This document shows positions 24,442-33,630 of a stretch of 64,000 nucleotides of DNA, piece after piece. Location of the stretch: the NCBI RefSeq assembly GCF_028548455.1, contig NZ_JAQQLF010000006.1:157261-221260 (forward strand). The letters run 5' to 3'. Position 1 is the stretch's first letter. The number at the start of each line of letters is the position of its first letter. Made by a program: the position numbers and the translations under genes. The notes beneath the pieces are model-generated. The model did no database searches. It worked only from the letters and a program-made list of their open reading frames with translations, and was not told the origin of the DNA. This DNA comes from Vogesella aquatica. GTDB taxonomy: Bacteria; Pseudomonadota; Gammaproteobacteria; Burkholderiales; Chromobacteriaceae.

Positions 24442-27400
24442 TCAGGCTTTTTCCAGGTTGACCAGGAAAGATTTGTACTCGGGGGTCTGCGTATTGCAGT
24501 CGCCCACGGCAGGCGGCAGGCTGTTGGTCAGGTAGCCTTTTTGTGCCACGCCTTCCCAGCCCCAGTGCAGCGGAATGCCGATCTGGTGTACGGTCTGGCC
24601 GTTCACCTGTAGTGCCATCAGCCGCTTGGTGACCACTGCCTTGGCCTTGATGAAGCCGCGCTTGGAGCTGACCTTCACTGTGTCGCCTTGCACGATGCCT
24701 TTTTCTTTTGCCAGTGCTTCGCCGATCTCGACAAACTGTTCCGGCTGCGCAATGGCGTTCAGCAGTACCGACTTGGTCCAGAACTGGAAGTGCTCGGTCA
24801 GGCGGTAGGTAGTGCCCACGTACGGGAACTCCTTGTGCGTGCCCAGGCGTTCGCGGTCGGTCTTGAAGATGCGTACCGCCGGGCTGCTGACTACCTTGGG
24901 GTGCAGCGGGTTGGTACCGATCGGGCTTTCCATTGGCTCGTAGTGCTCGGGGAAGGGGCCGTCGGCCAGCTTGTCGGTACAGAACAGCCGCGCCACGCCT
25001 TCTGGGTTCATGATGAACGGGTTCATGCCGCTATCCGGGCCGGCGTCGGCCTTGAAGTCGGGGATGTCGGCACCGGCCCATTTTTCGCCGTTCCAGCCAA
25101 TCAGCTTGCGTGTTGGGTCCCACGGTGCGCCGGCCGGGTTGCAGCTGGCGCGGTTGTACAGGATGCGGCGGTTGGCCGGCCACGCCCACGACCAGCCTGG
25201 CGTGTTGCCCAGGCCGGTGTCGGTGTTGTCGCGGCGTGCCATCTGGTTGCCGGCCTGCGTCCAGCTACCGGAGAAAATCCAGCACGCGCAGCTGGTGCTG
25301 CCATCGTCCTGCAATGCGGCAAAGCCTGGCAGCTGCTCGCCTTTCTTGGCCAGGAATTTGCCGGCCTCTTTCGGGTCCGGCAGGTCGGCCAGCGCCTTGC
25401 CGTTCATCTCGCGCGCCAGCTCTTCTGCCGATGGCGCGTTGGGGTCGCGGTAGTTCCAGGCCACGTTCAGGATGGGTTCGGCCACCTTGCCGCCTTCCTG
25501 CAGGTACATCTGGCGCAGGGTGTTGAACAGCTCGCCGATGATCTCGTTGTCGCCCTTGGCTTCGCCCGGTGCGTCGGCGCCTTTCCAGTGCCACTGCAGC
25601 CAGCGTGCCGAGCTGACGATGGCGCCGTCTTCCTCGGCAAAACAGGTGGACGGCAGGCGGAACACCTCGGTGTGGATGTCGGCCGGGTTCACGTCGTGCG
25701 ACTCGCCGTGGTTTTGCCAGAAGGTGGACGTTTCGGTGGCGATCGGGTCGATGATCACCATGTATTTGAGCTTGCTGAACGCCTGGGTGACCTTGGTGGC
25801 GTCCGGGAACGACGCCAGCGGGTTGAAGCCCTGCACGATAAAGCCATTCATCTTGCCCTGGTGCATCAGTTCCACGATGTGCAGTACGTCGTACAGCTTG
25901 TCCCACTTGGGCAGCCAGTCAAAGCCCCAGTTGTTGTCTGCGCTGGCCTTGTCGCCCCAGAACCATTTCATCAGGCTGACAAAGAACTTGGGCGTGTTGC
26001 TCCAGTAGTTGAACTGGTTAGGCTGCAGCGCCTTGGGCGTGGTTTTGGCGATGTAGCTGGCGTAGTCGGGGTGGTCTTTCTCGTTGGGCAGCGTCAAGTA
26101 GCCCGGCAGGGCGGTAGACAGCAGACCCAGGTCGGACAGGCCCTGGATATTGGAGTGGCCGCGCAGCGCGTTCACGCCGCCGCCGGGCATGCCCATATTG
26201 CCCAGCAGCAGCTGGATCATGGCCATGGTGCGGATGTTTTGCGCGCCCACGGTGTGCTGGGTCCAGCCCAGGGCGTACAGGATGGTGCCGACTTTGTCCG
26301 GGCGGGCGGTTTCGCCCAGCTGTTTGCATACTTCCAGAAAGCCTTCTACCGGCGTGCCGCACAGATTGGTCACTACTTCCGGCGTGTAGCGGGCAAAGTG
26401 GGCTTTCATCAGGTTCCACACGCAGCGCGGGTGTTGCAGCGTGGGGTCGGTCTTGGCGTTGCCGTCGGCGTCCAGCTCGTAGGCCCAGCTGCTGCGGTCG
26501 TACTTGCCCTTGGCTTCGTCGTAGCCGCTGAACAGGCCTTCCTCAAAGCCAAAGCCTTCGCCCACGATAAAGCTGGCGTTGGTGTAGGCTTTGACGTACT
26601 CCCAGTGGATCTTGTCGTGGGCGATCAGCCAGTTGATCACGCCGCCCAGGAACGGGATGTCGGCACCGGCGCGAATCGGCATGTACAAGTCAGACACCGC
26701 CGCGGTGCGGTTGTAGCGCGGGTCTACCACGATCAGCTTGGTGCCGCGGGTTTTCTTGGCTTCGATCGCCCACTTGAAGCCCACCGGGTGCGCCTCGGCA
26801 GCATTGCCGCCCATCACCAGGATAAAGTCGGCGTTCTTGATGTCCACCCAGCTATTGGTCATGGCGCCGCGGCCAAAGGTCGACGCCAGCGCCGATACGG
26901 TAGGGCCGTGGCAGACGCGGGCCTGGGCGTCGGTAGCGATAATGCCCAGGCTGCGCAGGAATTTTTGCGTGATGATGCCGGTTTCGTTGGAGCCGGCCGA
27001 GGCGGTGAGCATGGCGGTGGTCAGCCAGCGGTTCAGTGGTACGCCGTCGGCATTCTTGTCCAGCACATTGGCGTCGCGGTCGGCCTTCATGTGTTTGGCA
27101 ATACGGTGGATCGCGTCGTGCCAGCTGATACGCTTCCACTCGTTGCTGCCGGCTTCGCGTACTTCCGGGTATTTCAGGCGTTTCGGGCTGTGGATGAAGT
27201 CCAGCAAGCCGGCGCCTTTGGGGCAGAGCGAGCCGCGGCTGACCGGGTGGTCCGGGTCGCCTTCGATGTGCATGATTTCCGCTTTGGCGTTCTTGGCACC
27301 GTCACCCAGGCTGTACAGGATCAGGCCACAGCCCACCGAACAGTAGGTACAGGTGTTACGCGTTTCGCGGGCGCCCAGCAGCTTGTACTGGCGCACCTCG

Positions 27401-27498
27401 GCCAGCGCCTCGGCCGGGCTGAAACCCATGGCTACCAGGCTGGAGGCGCCTACTTGCGCCGCGCTGAGTTTGAAAAACTGCCGCCGGTTCACTTCCAT
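24442..27498 (-). CDS. fdoG: Formate dehydrogenase catalytic subunit (alpha), cysteine form
   Basis: A 1018-residue molybdenum or tungsten oxidoreductase that oxidises formate in the periplasm. The N-terminus [19 protein letters not shown] is a Tat export signal. One 4Fe-4S cluster is bound by C50, C53, C57 and C92. The active-site residue at 196, in ARVCHGPTV, is cysteine encoded by TGC, at the place where E. coli FdnG and FdoG have selenocysteine. The gene reads through without TGA, so no selenium machinery is needed. A strong ribosome site (AAAGGAG) precedes the ATG. It heads the operon fdoG-fdoH-fdoI-fdhD-fdhE. Confidence 0.95.
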   Translation of the reverse strand: MEVNRRQFFKLSAAQVGASSLVAMGFSPAEALAEVRQYKLLGARETRNTCTYCSVGCGLILYSLGDGAKNAKAEIMHIEGDPDHPVSRGSLCPKGAGLLDFIHSPKRLKYPEVREAGSNEWKRISWHDAIHRIAKHMKADRDANVLDKNADGVPLNRWLTTAMLTASAGSNETGIITQKFLRSLGIIATDAQARVCHGPTVSALASTFGRGAMTNSWVDIKNADFILVMGGNAAEAHPVGFKWAIEAKKTRGTKLIVVDPRYNRTAAVSDLYMPIRAGADIPFLGGVINWLIAHDKIHWEYVKAYTNASFIVGEGFGFEEGLFSGYDEAKGKYDRSSWAYELDADGNAKTDPTLQHPRCVWNLMKAHFARYTPEVVTNLCGTPVEGFLEVCKQLGETARPDKVGTILYALGWTQHTVGAQNIRTMAMIQLLLGNMGMPGGGVNALRGHSNIQGLSDLGLLSTALPGYLTLPNEKDHPDYASYIAKTTPKALQPNQFNYWSNTPKFFVSLMKWFWGDKASADNNWGFDWLPKWDKLYDVLHIVELMHQGKMNGFIVQGFNPLASFPDATKVTQAFSKLKYMVIIDPIATETSTFWQNHGESHDVNPADIHTEVFRLPSTCFAEEDGAIVSSARWLQWHWKGADAPGEAKGDNEIIGELFNTLRQMYLQEGGKVAEPILNVAWNYRDPNAPSAEELAREMNGKALADLPDPKEAGKFLAKKGEQLPGFAALQDDGSTSCACWIFSGSWTQAGNQMARRDNTDTGLGNTPGWSWAWPANRRILYNRASCNPAGAPWDPTRKLIGWNGEKWAGADIPDFKADAGPDSGMNPFIMNPEGVARLFCTDKLADGPFPEHYEPMESPIGTNPLHPKVVSSPAVRIFKTDRERLGTHKEFPYVGTTYRLTEHFQFWTKSVLLNAIAQPEQFVEIGEALAKEKGIVQGDTVKVSSKRGFIKAKAVVTKRLMALQVNGQTVHQIGIPLHWGWEGVAQKGYLTNSLPPAVGDCNTQTPEYKSFLVNLEKA

Positions 27499-27554
27499 CG
27501 GACTCTCCTTTTTATCGCTATTCGTTTGACGTACGCCGGGTTGCGCAATAGCCT

Positions 27555-27570
27555 TGGCATAGCATTTGCC
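27555..27570 (+). promoter_or_regulatory. Second, overlapping sigma-54-type promoter facing the regulator gene
   Basis: On the plus strand, TGGCATAGCATTTGCC fits TGGCAC-N5-TTGCW at most positions and keeps GG-N10-GC. It overlaps the fdoG promoter. If active it would transcribe the response regulator gene with a leader of about 135 bases. Confidence 0.4.
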
Positions 27571-27576
27571 GTGCCC
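27561..27576 (-). promoter_or_regulatory. Sigma-54-type promoter of the formate dehydrogenase operon
   Basis: On the minus strand GGGCACGGCAAATGCT keeps GG-N10-GC and matches TGGCAC-N5-TTGCW except at two positions. The start would be near 27551, about 50 bases before the fdoG ATG. Regulator sites lie 80-120 bases upstream. Confidence 0.6.
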
Positions 27577-27654
27577 GGGGTGGGGTTTTTACGTATGTCA
27601 CGAATAAACAAGGCTTTACGTGATCCGGCCTGCCGCCGGTAGCAATAAAAGCCA

Positions 27655-27698
27655 GACAAATAGTCCCAATGCCCCTGTGCCGGGTGCGACTATTTGTC
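27655..27698. promoter_or_regulatory. Inverted pair of TGCGAC-N4-TGTC sites between fdoG and the regulator
   Basis: GACAAATAGTC (27655-27665) and GACTATTTGTC (27688-27698) are perfect 11-base inverted repeats. Extended, the right one is TGCGACTATTTGTC and the left one, read in reverse, TGGGACTATTTGTC. The site starts are 30 bases apart, about three helix turns. They share the motif found before moaA. Confidence 0.65.
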
Positions 27699-27716
27699 CG
27701 TAGAAGGAGTAGGGTC

Positions 27717-29132
27717 TTGCAGCAAGAAAACACCTTGGTGGCTGCCGCCGAGAATGCGGCCAAGCCATGGGGCAGCTATAGCGTGCTGGTAGTGGATGAC
27801 GAGCCGGGCATGGTGAATTTCATCCGTCGTGCGCTGGAGGTGCGCTGCGGTAGCGTGCATACCGCCGGTAGCGTCGAGGATGCCGAGCCACTGGTGGCGC
27901 AGCAGCGTTTCGATTTGATCGTGCTGGATATTTCCCTGCCCGGCATGTCGGGCGTGAACTGGCTCAAGCAGCTGCGCGAGCGCGGGGTGAACAGCGAAGT
28001 CATCCTGATGACGGCGTTTGCCGACGTGGAAACCGCTATCGACGCCTTGCGCGCCGGCGCTTCGGACTTTCTGCTGAAGCCGTTTTCGCTGGCGCAGCTG
28101 ATCAACTCGGCCAGGCGCGCCTTCGAGCGTGCGCGGCTGGAGGCAGAAAACTGGGTGCTGCGCCGCGAGGTGGCCTCGCACGCCAGCCGCAGCCATGTCA
28201 GCCGCGACGGCCTGATCGGCCACTCGCCGGCTATCGCCGAGCTGCGCACCCTGCTGCAGCGCTTTGCGCCCATGCCGTCTACTGTGCTGATACAGGGGGA
28301 GTCCGGTACCGGCAAAGAAGTGGTGGCCCGCGCGCTGCACCAGCAAAGCCCGCGCGCCAATGCCAGCTTTGTACCGGTGAACTGCGCTGCCATCGCGCAA
28401 GAGTTGATCGAAAGCGAGCTGTTCGGCCATGTGAAGGGGGCGTATACCGGCGCTACCGGTAGCCGCGACGGCCTGTTTTACTACGCCCGCGGCGGTACGC
28501 TGTTTCTGGATGAAATCGGCGAGCTGCCTTTGCCCATCCAGGCCAAGCTGCTGCGTGTGCTGGAGGAGCGCCGCATCCGCCCGGTGGGCTCGGAGCAGGA
28601 AATCAAGGTAGATGTGCGCGTGATTGCCGCCACCAACAAGCCGCTGGCGGACGAGGTGGCGGCCGGGCGCTTCCGTGCCGATTTGTATTACCGCCTGCAG
28701 GTGCTGGAGCTGCACTTACCACCACTGCGCGAGCGTACCGAAGACCTGCCCGAGTTGGCCGCACATTTTATGGACCTGCTCAGCCCCGCGCTGGGGGTGC
28801 AGCCGGTAGAGGTGGAGCCGGCCATTCTGGCGGCCATGGCCGCCTACGACTGGCCGGGCAATGTGCGCGAACTGAAGAACCTGGTAGAGCGCTCGCTGAT
28901 TCTGGGTTATGTGCCACGCGACCTGCCATGCACGCGCGCGGCCGGTAGTGCCGGGCCGGCTGGCGAGGCTGCGGCCAACCTGGCCGGCGCGGACGAGTGC
29001 CTGGCCGAGGTGGAAAACCGCCATATCCGCACCATTCTGGCAGCCTGTGGTGGCAACAAGTCCGAGGCGGCGCGCCGCCTGGGTATCTCGCGCAAGACGC
29101 TGGAACGCAAATGTCTGGCCTGGGGCGAGTAG
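27717..29132 (+). CDS. Sigma-54-dependent response regulator (NtrC type)
   Basis: A 471-residue transcription activator. The receiver domain (about residues 20-135) has the phosphate-accepting Asp71 (VLDISLPG). The AAA+ domain has Walker A GESGTGKE (194-201), the sigma-54 contact loop GAYTGA (241-246) and Walker B LFLDEIGE. A Fis-type helix-turn-helix ends the protein (NKSEAARRLGISRKTLERK). The start is the TTG at 27717: AAGGAG stands seven bases before it, while the ATG at 27669 has no ribosome site. It is divergent from fdoG and overlaps the kinase gene. It probably activates the formate dehydrogenase operon and moaA. Confidence 0.9.
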   Translation: MQQENTLVAAAENAAKPWGSYSVLVVDDEPGMVNFIRRALEVRCGSVHTAGSVEDAEPLVAQQRFDLIVLDISLPGMSGVNWLKQLRERGVNSEVILMTAFADVETAIDALRAGASDFLLKPFSLAQLINSARRAFERARLEAENWVLRREVASHASRSHVSRDGLIGHSPAIAELRTLLQRFAPMPSTVLIQGESGTGKEVVARALHQQSPRANASFVPVNCAAIAQELIESELFGHVKGAYTGATGSRDGLFYYARGGTLFLDEIGELPLPIQAKLLRVLEERRIRPVGSEQEIKVDVRVIAATNKPLADEVAAGRFRADLYYRLQVLELHLPPLRERTEDLPELAAHFMDLLSPALGVQPVEVEPAILAAMAAYDWPGNVRELKNLVERSLILGYVPRDLPCTRAAGSAGPAGEAAANLAGADECLAEVENRHIRTILAACGGNKSEAARRLGISRKTLERKCLAWGE

Positions 29133-31174
29133 CGCGGCTGTGGCAGCGGCTGATGCAGCCGCTGAACCGCTCGGTGCGCAACCGTTTTGTCGCGTTGGCG
29201 CTGTTCCCGCTGGTGGTGGGGTTTCCGGTGTTGCTGCTGTTGCTGGCCGGTTGGGGCGGGGCGGCTTTTCAGGAGCTGCTGGTGTTCAAGGTGCGTAGCG
29301 ACCTGGCGGTAGCGACGACCTACTTTGAGCGGGTGCAGGGCGATGTTGGCCGCAACATCGAAGCCTTGGCCAATTCCGAAGCGCTGGCCGATGCCTGGCG
29401 GCACCCCGGGGCCGGGCTGGACGCGTTGTTGCAGTCGCGGGCGCAGTCGCTGGCGCTGGATTACCTGCTGCTGGTGGATGAGCGCCAACAGGTGGTGGCG
29501 AGCTCCCTGCGCGGCACGCCGCACCCGGCCTACCCGGATGGCAGCGTGCTGGCTGCCGGCCTGGCCGGGCAGAATCGTGTCGCGCTGGATACGTTCAGCC
29601 CGGCGCAGTTGGCCGCACTGTCGCCGGCATTGGCCCAGCGTGCGCGCATCGAGCTGCGCCCAACGCGCGGTGCCCGGCCCAGCCTGCAACAGCAGAGCCT
29701 GTCCGGGCTGGTGCTGCACGCTGCCGCGGCGGTGCCCGGGCGGCGCATGGCGCTGGTGGGCGGCTTGCTGCTGAATCGCAATGTGGACTTTGTCGACCGC
29801 ATCCAGCATCTGGTTTACCCGCCAGGCTCGCTGCCGCAGCGTAGCCGCGGCTCTACTACGCTGTTTCTGGATGATGTGCGTATCGCTACTACTGTGGCCT
29901 TGCCCCAGGGCGGGCGGGCTATCGGCACCCGGGTGTCCGGCGCGGTAGCCGACCGCGTGCTGGAGCACGGCCAGCTATGGCTGGACAGGGCGCTGGTGGT
30001 GGGCGACTGGTATGTGTCCGGTTACCAGCCCCTGAAAGATAGCCGTGGCGAGCGGGTGGGCATGCTGTATGTGGGCTTTCTGGAGCAGCCTTTCGTGCTG
30101 GCCAAATGGATGGCGCTGGCGGTGCTGTTTGTGCTGTTTGCCATCACCATGGCGGTGGCGGCCTGGGTGAGCTGGCGCTTTGCCCAGTCGGTTATCCACC
30201 CGGTGGGGCGGCTGCGCGCCACTATGCGCCAGGTGGAGGCGGGGCAGCTGGATGCCCGCGTGGGCCGTTTGCCGCAGGACGACGAGCTGGCCATGCTGGC
30301 CAGCCATTTTGACCACCTGCTGGACCGTATCCAGTCGCAAAACCAGGCGCTGACGCGCTGGGCCGCCGAGCTGGACGACAAGGTGGCCGAGCGCACGCGC
30401 GAGCTGGCTGCGGCCAACCAGACCCTGCTGACGGCGCAGCAGCAACTGTTCAAGTCGGAGAAGCTGGCGGCCATTGGCCAGCTGGCAGCGGGCATTGCGC
30501 ACGAGGTCAATAACCCTGTGGCAGTGATACAGGGCAATCTCGAATTGATGCGCGAGCTGCTGGGCGAGGCCGGGGCGCCGGTGGCCGAGGAGTTCCGTCT
30601 GCTGAACGAGCAGGTACAGCGCATCCGGCTGATTGTGGCCAAGCTGCTGCAGTATGCCCGCCCCAGCGAGTATTCGGGCTACCTGCAGCAAGTACGCCCC
30701 GAGGAGGTGTTTCAGGATAGCCTGGTGCTGGTCAGTCACCAGCTGGGGCGCAGCCACGTGGCTGTCAGCAAGGATTGGCAGGCTGCAGGCGCTTTGCTGG
30801 TGAACCGTTACGAGCTGCAGCAAGTGTTGATCAATCTGCTGCTCAACGCCCTGCAAGCGATGCCGGAAGGTGGCATGTTGTCGCTGGCCACGCGGGATTG
30901 TCCCGGCGCGGATGGCCAGGCTGGCGTGCTGCTGACGGTGTCGGATAGCGGGCCAGGCATAGCGCCGGGGGATATGGCGCAGCTGTTTACGCCGTTCTTT
31001 ACCCGTAAGGCGGAAGGCAGCGGCTTGGGCTTGTGGGTGTGTCACGGCCTGGTGGAGCGCTACGGCGGGGATATCCATGCGGCCAACCTGTCAGCTGGCG
31101 GAGCAGCTTTTCGGGTGTGGCTGCCATGCGAGCCGGCGCTGGCCGGCCCGGAAGAGGTGGCTTGCGACTTGTAG
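29111..31174 (+). CDS. Membrane sensor histidine kinase, partner of the sigma-54 regulator
   Basis: A 687-residue kinase. It has a first membrane helix at about residues 26-48, a large periplasmic sensor region (about 50-330, Cache-like in layout), a second helix (about 335-357), a HAMP linker, a coiled segment and the kinase core. The phosphorylated histidine is about His464 (GIAHEVNNPVAVIQGN). The N box NLLLNALQAM and the G boxes DSGPGI and GSGLGLWVCHG are intact. The ATG at 29111 lies inside the end of the regulator gene (22-base overlap); an alternative start is 29153. The signal it senses is unknown. Confidence 0.88.
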   Translation: MSGLGRVARLWQRLMQPLNRSVRNRFVALALFPLVVGFPVLLLLLAGWGGAAFQELLVFKVRSDLAVATTYFERVQGDVGRNIEALANSEALADAWRHPGAGLDALLQSRAQSLALDYLLLVDERQQVVASSLRGTPHPAYPDGSVLAAGLAGQNRVALDTFSPAQLAALSPALAQRARIELRPTRGARPSLQQQSLSGLVLHAAAAVPGRRMALVGGLLLNRNVDFVDRIQHLVYPPGSLPQRSRGSTTLFLDDVRIATTVALPQGGRAIGTRVSGAVADRVLEHGQLWLDRALVVGDWYVSGYQPLKDSRGERVGMLYVGFLEQPFVLAKWMALAVLFVLFAITMAVAAWVSWRFAQSVIHPVGRLRATMRQVEAGQLDARVGRLPQDDELAMLASHFDHLLDRIQSQNQALTRWAAELDDKVAERTRELAAANQTLLTAQQQLFKSEKLAAIGQLAAGIAHEVNNPVAVIQGNLELMRELLGEAGAPVAEEFRLLNEQVQRIRLIVAKLLQYARPSEYSGYLQQVRPEEVFQDSLVLVSHQLGRSHVAVSKDWQAAGALLVNRYELQQVLINLLLNALQAMPEGGMLSLATRDCPGADGQAGVLLTVSDSGPGIAPGDMAQLFTPFFTRKAEGSGLGLWVCHGLVERYGGDIHAANLSAGGAAFRVWLPCEPALAGPEEVACDL

Positions 31175-31196
31175 GTGTTTGGTATGGTAAGGCAGC

Positions 31197-31222
31197 AATA
31201 AGCGCCCCTCGGGGCGCTTATT
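31197..31222. terminator. Terminator after the kinase gene
   Basis: AATAAGCGCCCC and GGGGCGCTTATT form a 12-bp stem around TC and are followed by GTTT. It can also serve the small leftward gene at 31322. Confidence 0.85.
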
Positions 31223-31321
31223 GTTTACTGATCAGTGGCGTGCAATACGGTTGACCGGTTCCTCCTGCTGCGTTGTGCGTTGCAGCAGGGTGCGTGGTGC
31301 AGGGGAGCTGCCAGGGGGCGC

Positions 31322-31489
31322 TTATTCCCTTGCTTCGCGCTCTATGCGCCGCCGTTCTATCTCGCGGCGGGCGGCGGCATTGCGGATATCACAAGGGCGG
31401 CTGCGTGGCATGGGTTTGCCAGCCAGGGCGTTGCTGCGCACTTCGGCGCGAACTTCATAGTACGAAGACTTGGACTGATACTGCGACAT
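31322..31489 (-). CDS. Small basic hypothetical protein (55 residues)
   Basis: The frame starts ATG at 31489 with a strong ribosome site (AAAGGAG, nine bases upstream) and ends at 31322. The sequence starts MSQYQSKSSYYEVRAEVRSN and ends in an Arg/Glu-rich helix (RREIERRRIEREARE). There is no membrane segment or cysteine. The codon use fits the genome. It stands alone between the kinase gene and the PlsC-like gene, with a terminator 100 bases downstream. No family was recognised. Confidence 0.6.
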   Translation of the reverse strand: MSQYQSKSSYYEVRAEVRSNALAGKPMPRSRPCDIRNAAARREIERRRIEREARE

Positions 31490-31749
31490 GACGGCTTCTC
31501 CTTTGAAGGGATGCTGCTCTATCTAGCAATCTGACCGCTTAGCGTTACTGCTTTATTACGCCGTGCCAGCGTAGTGTGCAAGTCTCATTTGCGTGTTGTG
31601 TCCGGTGTGCGCCGCAAGTGGTGGATAAGTGTTGTATTCGTCTGGCAAAATCTATCGAATGTGGTCGTTTGAGTATTCTTTTCTATGACTGATTTACCAC
31701 GTGCACGGGCTGCTATACAGTGCGCCGTTTGCCTTCGCGGTAGCATTTA

Positions 31750-32325
31750 ATGCACTCCACCATTTTCGATACACCTGTCTTGCGTACGCTGTTGCGCTGG
31801 TTTTCCCTGATTGCGCTGCGGCTGCTGGGCTGGCGCCTGCATGGTGCGTTTCCTGCCGACAAGAAATATGTGCTGATCGGTGCGCCGCATACCAGCAACT
31901 GGGATTTCCCCTATACGCTGATGTTCTGTTTTGCCGGCGGCGCCAAGCTGTACTGGATGGGCAAGCACACGCTGTTTACCGGCTGGAAAGGGCCGGTGAT
32001 GCGCTGGCTGGGTGGCATTCCGGTGGATCGACGCCAGAAGAATTCGCTGGTAGAGCAGATGGTCGAGGTGTTCCATCGTAGCCAGCAGCTGGCGGTGGCG
32101 ATTCCGCCGGAGGGGACGCGTGCCAAGGTGGCAGAATGGAAGACCGGCTTTTATCACATAGCCTGTGGTGCGGGGGTGCCGATCGCGCTGGGCTATCTGG
32201 ATTTTGCCAAAAAGCAGGGTGGTGTCATGGGTATGTTTCAGCCTAGCGGCGATATTGCGCGCGACATGCCGCTTATTCGTGCCCGTTACCAGAATGTCAC
32301 TGGCAAGTGCCCGCAGAATCAATAA
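31750..32325 (+). CDS. PlsC-type acyltransferase family protein
   Basis: The 191-residue protein has the glycerolipid acyltransferase motifs: HTSNWD (motif HX4D, at about residues 47-52), GGIPVDR (motif II-like) and PPEGTRAK (motif III). An N-terminal hydrophobic segment (about 12-28) would hold it to the membrane. Such enzymes add acyl groups to lysophosphatidic acid or related lipids, though this short subgroup has no firmly known substrate. No clear ribosome site precedes the ATG. A terminator follows. Confidence 0.82.
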   Translation: MHSTIFDTPVLRTLLRWFSLIALRLLGWRLHGAFPADKKYVLIGAPHTSNWDFPYTLMFCFAGGAKLYWMGKHTLFTGWKGPVMRWLGGIPVDRRQKNSLVEQMVEVFHRSQQLAVAIPPEGTRAKVAEWKTGFYHIACGAGVPIALGYLDFAKKQGGVMGMFQPSGDIARDMPLIRARYQNVTGKCPQNQ

Positions 32326-32366
32326 GTTTCTCTCGGCTTATTCACACTGCTGCCAGTAAGGCAGAG

Positions 32367-32400
32367 AATAAAAAGGCCAGCGGAAGCTGGCTTTTTTATT
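32367..32400. terminator. Bidirectional terminator between PlsC-like and DUF1415 genes
   Basis: GCCAGC-GGAA-GCTGGC is flanked by an A run on the left and a T run on the right, so it can stop transcription from both sides. Confidence 0.88.
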
Positions 32401-32439
32401 CTCTGCAGCAAGGCGGAAACTGGCCTCGGCCCTGATGGC

Positions 32440-33000
32440 TTATTTGCTTTTCGGGGTGCCGACATTCAACGCTTCCCAGCCATCACGGCCCATCTCTTGC
32501 ATCAGGGCGATATTGCGCTCGTAGATGGTGGCCGCATCCGGGAACGCCTCTACGGCGCGTTCGATACTGCTCTCGCGTATCAGGTGCAAGGTGGGGAAGG
32601 GCGAGCGGTTGGTGTTGTTGCTGACGTCGTTGATAGTGGTGCCGGAAAACTGGAACTTGGGGTGGAAGTCGGCAACCTGCAGCGTGCCTTCCAGGCCCAT
32701 GTCGGCCAGTGCCGCGTCGGCGATCTCCAGGAAGTCATTAAAGTCCAGGAAGCGCTGCAGTACGTAGGGGTGTACCAGCAAGGTGGTGTCTACTTCCTCG
32801 GGCTCGCTGTCAGCCAGCAGGCGCAGCTCGGCCATCAGGTGTTCCAGCAGTGTGGCCGGGTCTTTGGCGTCGCTGATGACAATGCGTACCTGGTCTTTTA
32901 CATATACCGACTTGGCAAAAGGGCACAGGTTCAGGCCAATAACGGCTTTTTCCAGCCAGTTGCGGGTGGCAGCGATGATGTCGTCGTGTGAGAGTTCCAC
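32440..33000 (-). CDS. DUF1415 family protein
   Basis: A 186-residue soluble protein with the conserved DUF1415 blocks TRNWLEKAVIGLNLCPFAK near the N-terminus, LLVHPYVLQRFLDFNDFL in the middle and PFPTLHLIRESSIE near the end. The function of the family is not known. The start is GTG at 33000, supported by AGGAG seven bases upstream; no ATG fits. Confidence 0.85.
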   Translation of the reverse strand: MELSHDDIIAATRNWLEKAVIGLNLCPFAKSVYVKDQVRIVISDAKDPATLLEHLMAELRLLADSEPEEVDTTLLVHPYVLQRFLDFNDFLEIADAALADMGLEGTLQVADFHPKFQFSGTTINDVSNNTNRSPFPTLHLIRESSIERAVEAFPDAATIYERNIALMQEMGRDGWEALNVGTPKSK

Positions 33001-33047
33001 GTGGTGGCTCCTGCGGCGTATAAGTCGCCGCGGCTAATGCGCTAATA

Positions 33048-33081
33048 CAAAAAACCCGGATGAGATCATCCGGGTTTCTTT
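33048..33081 (-). terminator. Terminator of the cold-shock gene
   Basis: On the minus strand AAACCCGGATGA and TCATCCGGGTTT form a long stem followed by a T run (TTTTTTG). It lies just past the stop codon of the cold-shock gene. Confidence 0.9.
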
Positions 33082-33109
33082 TACAGGCTAGTAACAGCCA
33101 GCGTCTGAA

Positions 33110-33313
33110 TTACAGAGGCTGAATGTTGGAAGCTTGTTTGCCCTTAGGGCCGTCAACGATATCGAAGCTAACGCGCTGGTTTTCAGCCAGAGTGCGGAAG
33201 CCTTTAGCGTTGATCTGGGAGAAGTGAGCGAATACGTCGTCACCGCCGTTGTCCGGAGTGATGAAGCCGAAGCCCTTGGAGTCGTTAAACCATTTAACGG
33301 TACCGGTTGCCAT
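33110..33313 (-). CDS. Cold-shock protein of the CspA family
   Basis: The 67-residue protein has the cold-shock fold signature [18 protein letters not shown] with both RNA-binding motifs (KGFGFI and DVFAHF) intact. It binds single-stranded RNA or DNA and helps translation or transcription as an RNA chaperone. The ATG at 33313 matches the family; the frame extends upstream without likeness. It is a single gene with its own terminator. Several Csp copies usually exist, so it need not be cold induced. Confidence 0.95.
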   Translation of the reverse strand: MATGTVKWFNDSKGFGFITPDNGGDDVFAHFSQINAKGFRTLAENQRVSFDIVDGPKGKQASNIQPL

Positions 33314-33630
33314 GTTCTGTTCCCTTATGAGAATAGCGTTGAGTATGAGAAAAGCGCATGTCAATCAAGGGAAATGACAAACTGTGGTACGGGCAACGCC
33401 ACTACAACAACTGACAGATCACGACTTGAAAAACTGCAGCACGCAGTCTGCCTGCGCTTGATTGCCTCGGCAAGTGTTTTTTGCGCGCCGGCGTAAAAAA
33501 AATGCATTGGCGATAGGGGTTTCATGACATGCATACAGGTATTGGCAGTATTTGCTATCAGGCTTTGCCGGGTAAACACTATAGTAGATTCACGCTGGCA
33601 GCTTATACGCCTTGGCCTCTGGAGACCGTC
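33314..33630. other. Divergent intergenic region between csp and the HPt-HD-GYP gene
   Basis: This 317-base region is AT-richer than average and must hold the promoters and leader of both genes. GGAG precedes the HPt-HD-GYP ATG. No RNA gene, riboswitch or clear operator could be identified. Confidence 0.4.

Noticed and set aside
24688..27642. A very long open frame (984 codons) on the plus strand opposite fdoG
   Set aside because: It mirrors the codon pattern of the GC-rich fdoG gene, shows no family likeness and has no ribosome site. Such antisense frames are common in high-GC genomes.
27669..27716. ATG at 27669 as the start of the sigma-54 regulator
   Set aside because: It has no ribosome site and the added residues lie over the inverted regulatory repeats; the TTG at 27717 has AAGGAG at good spacing.
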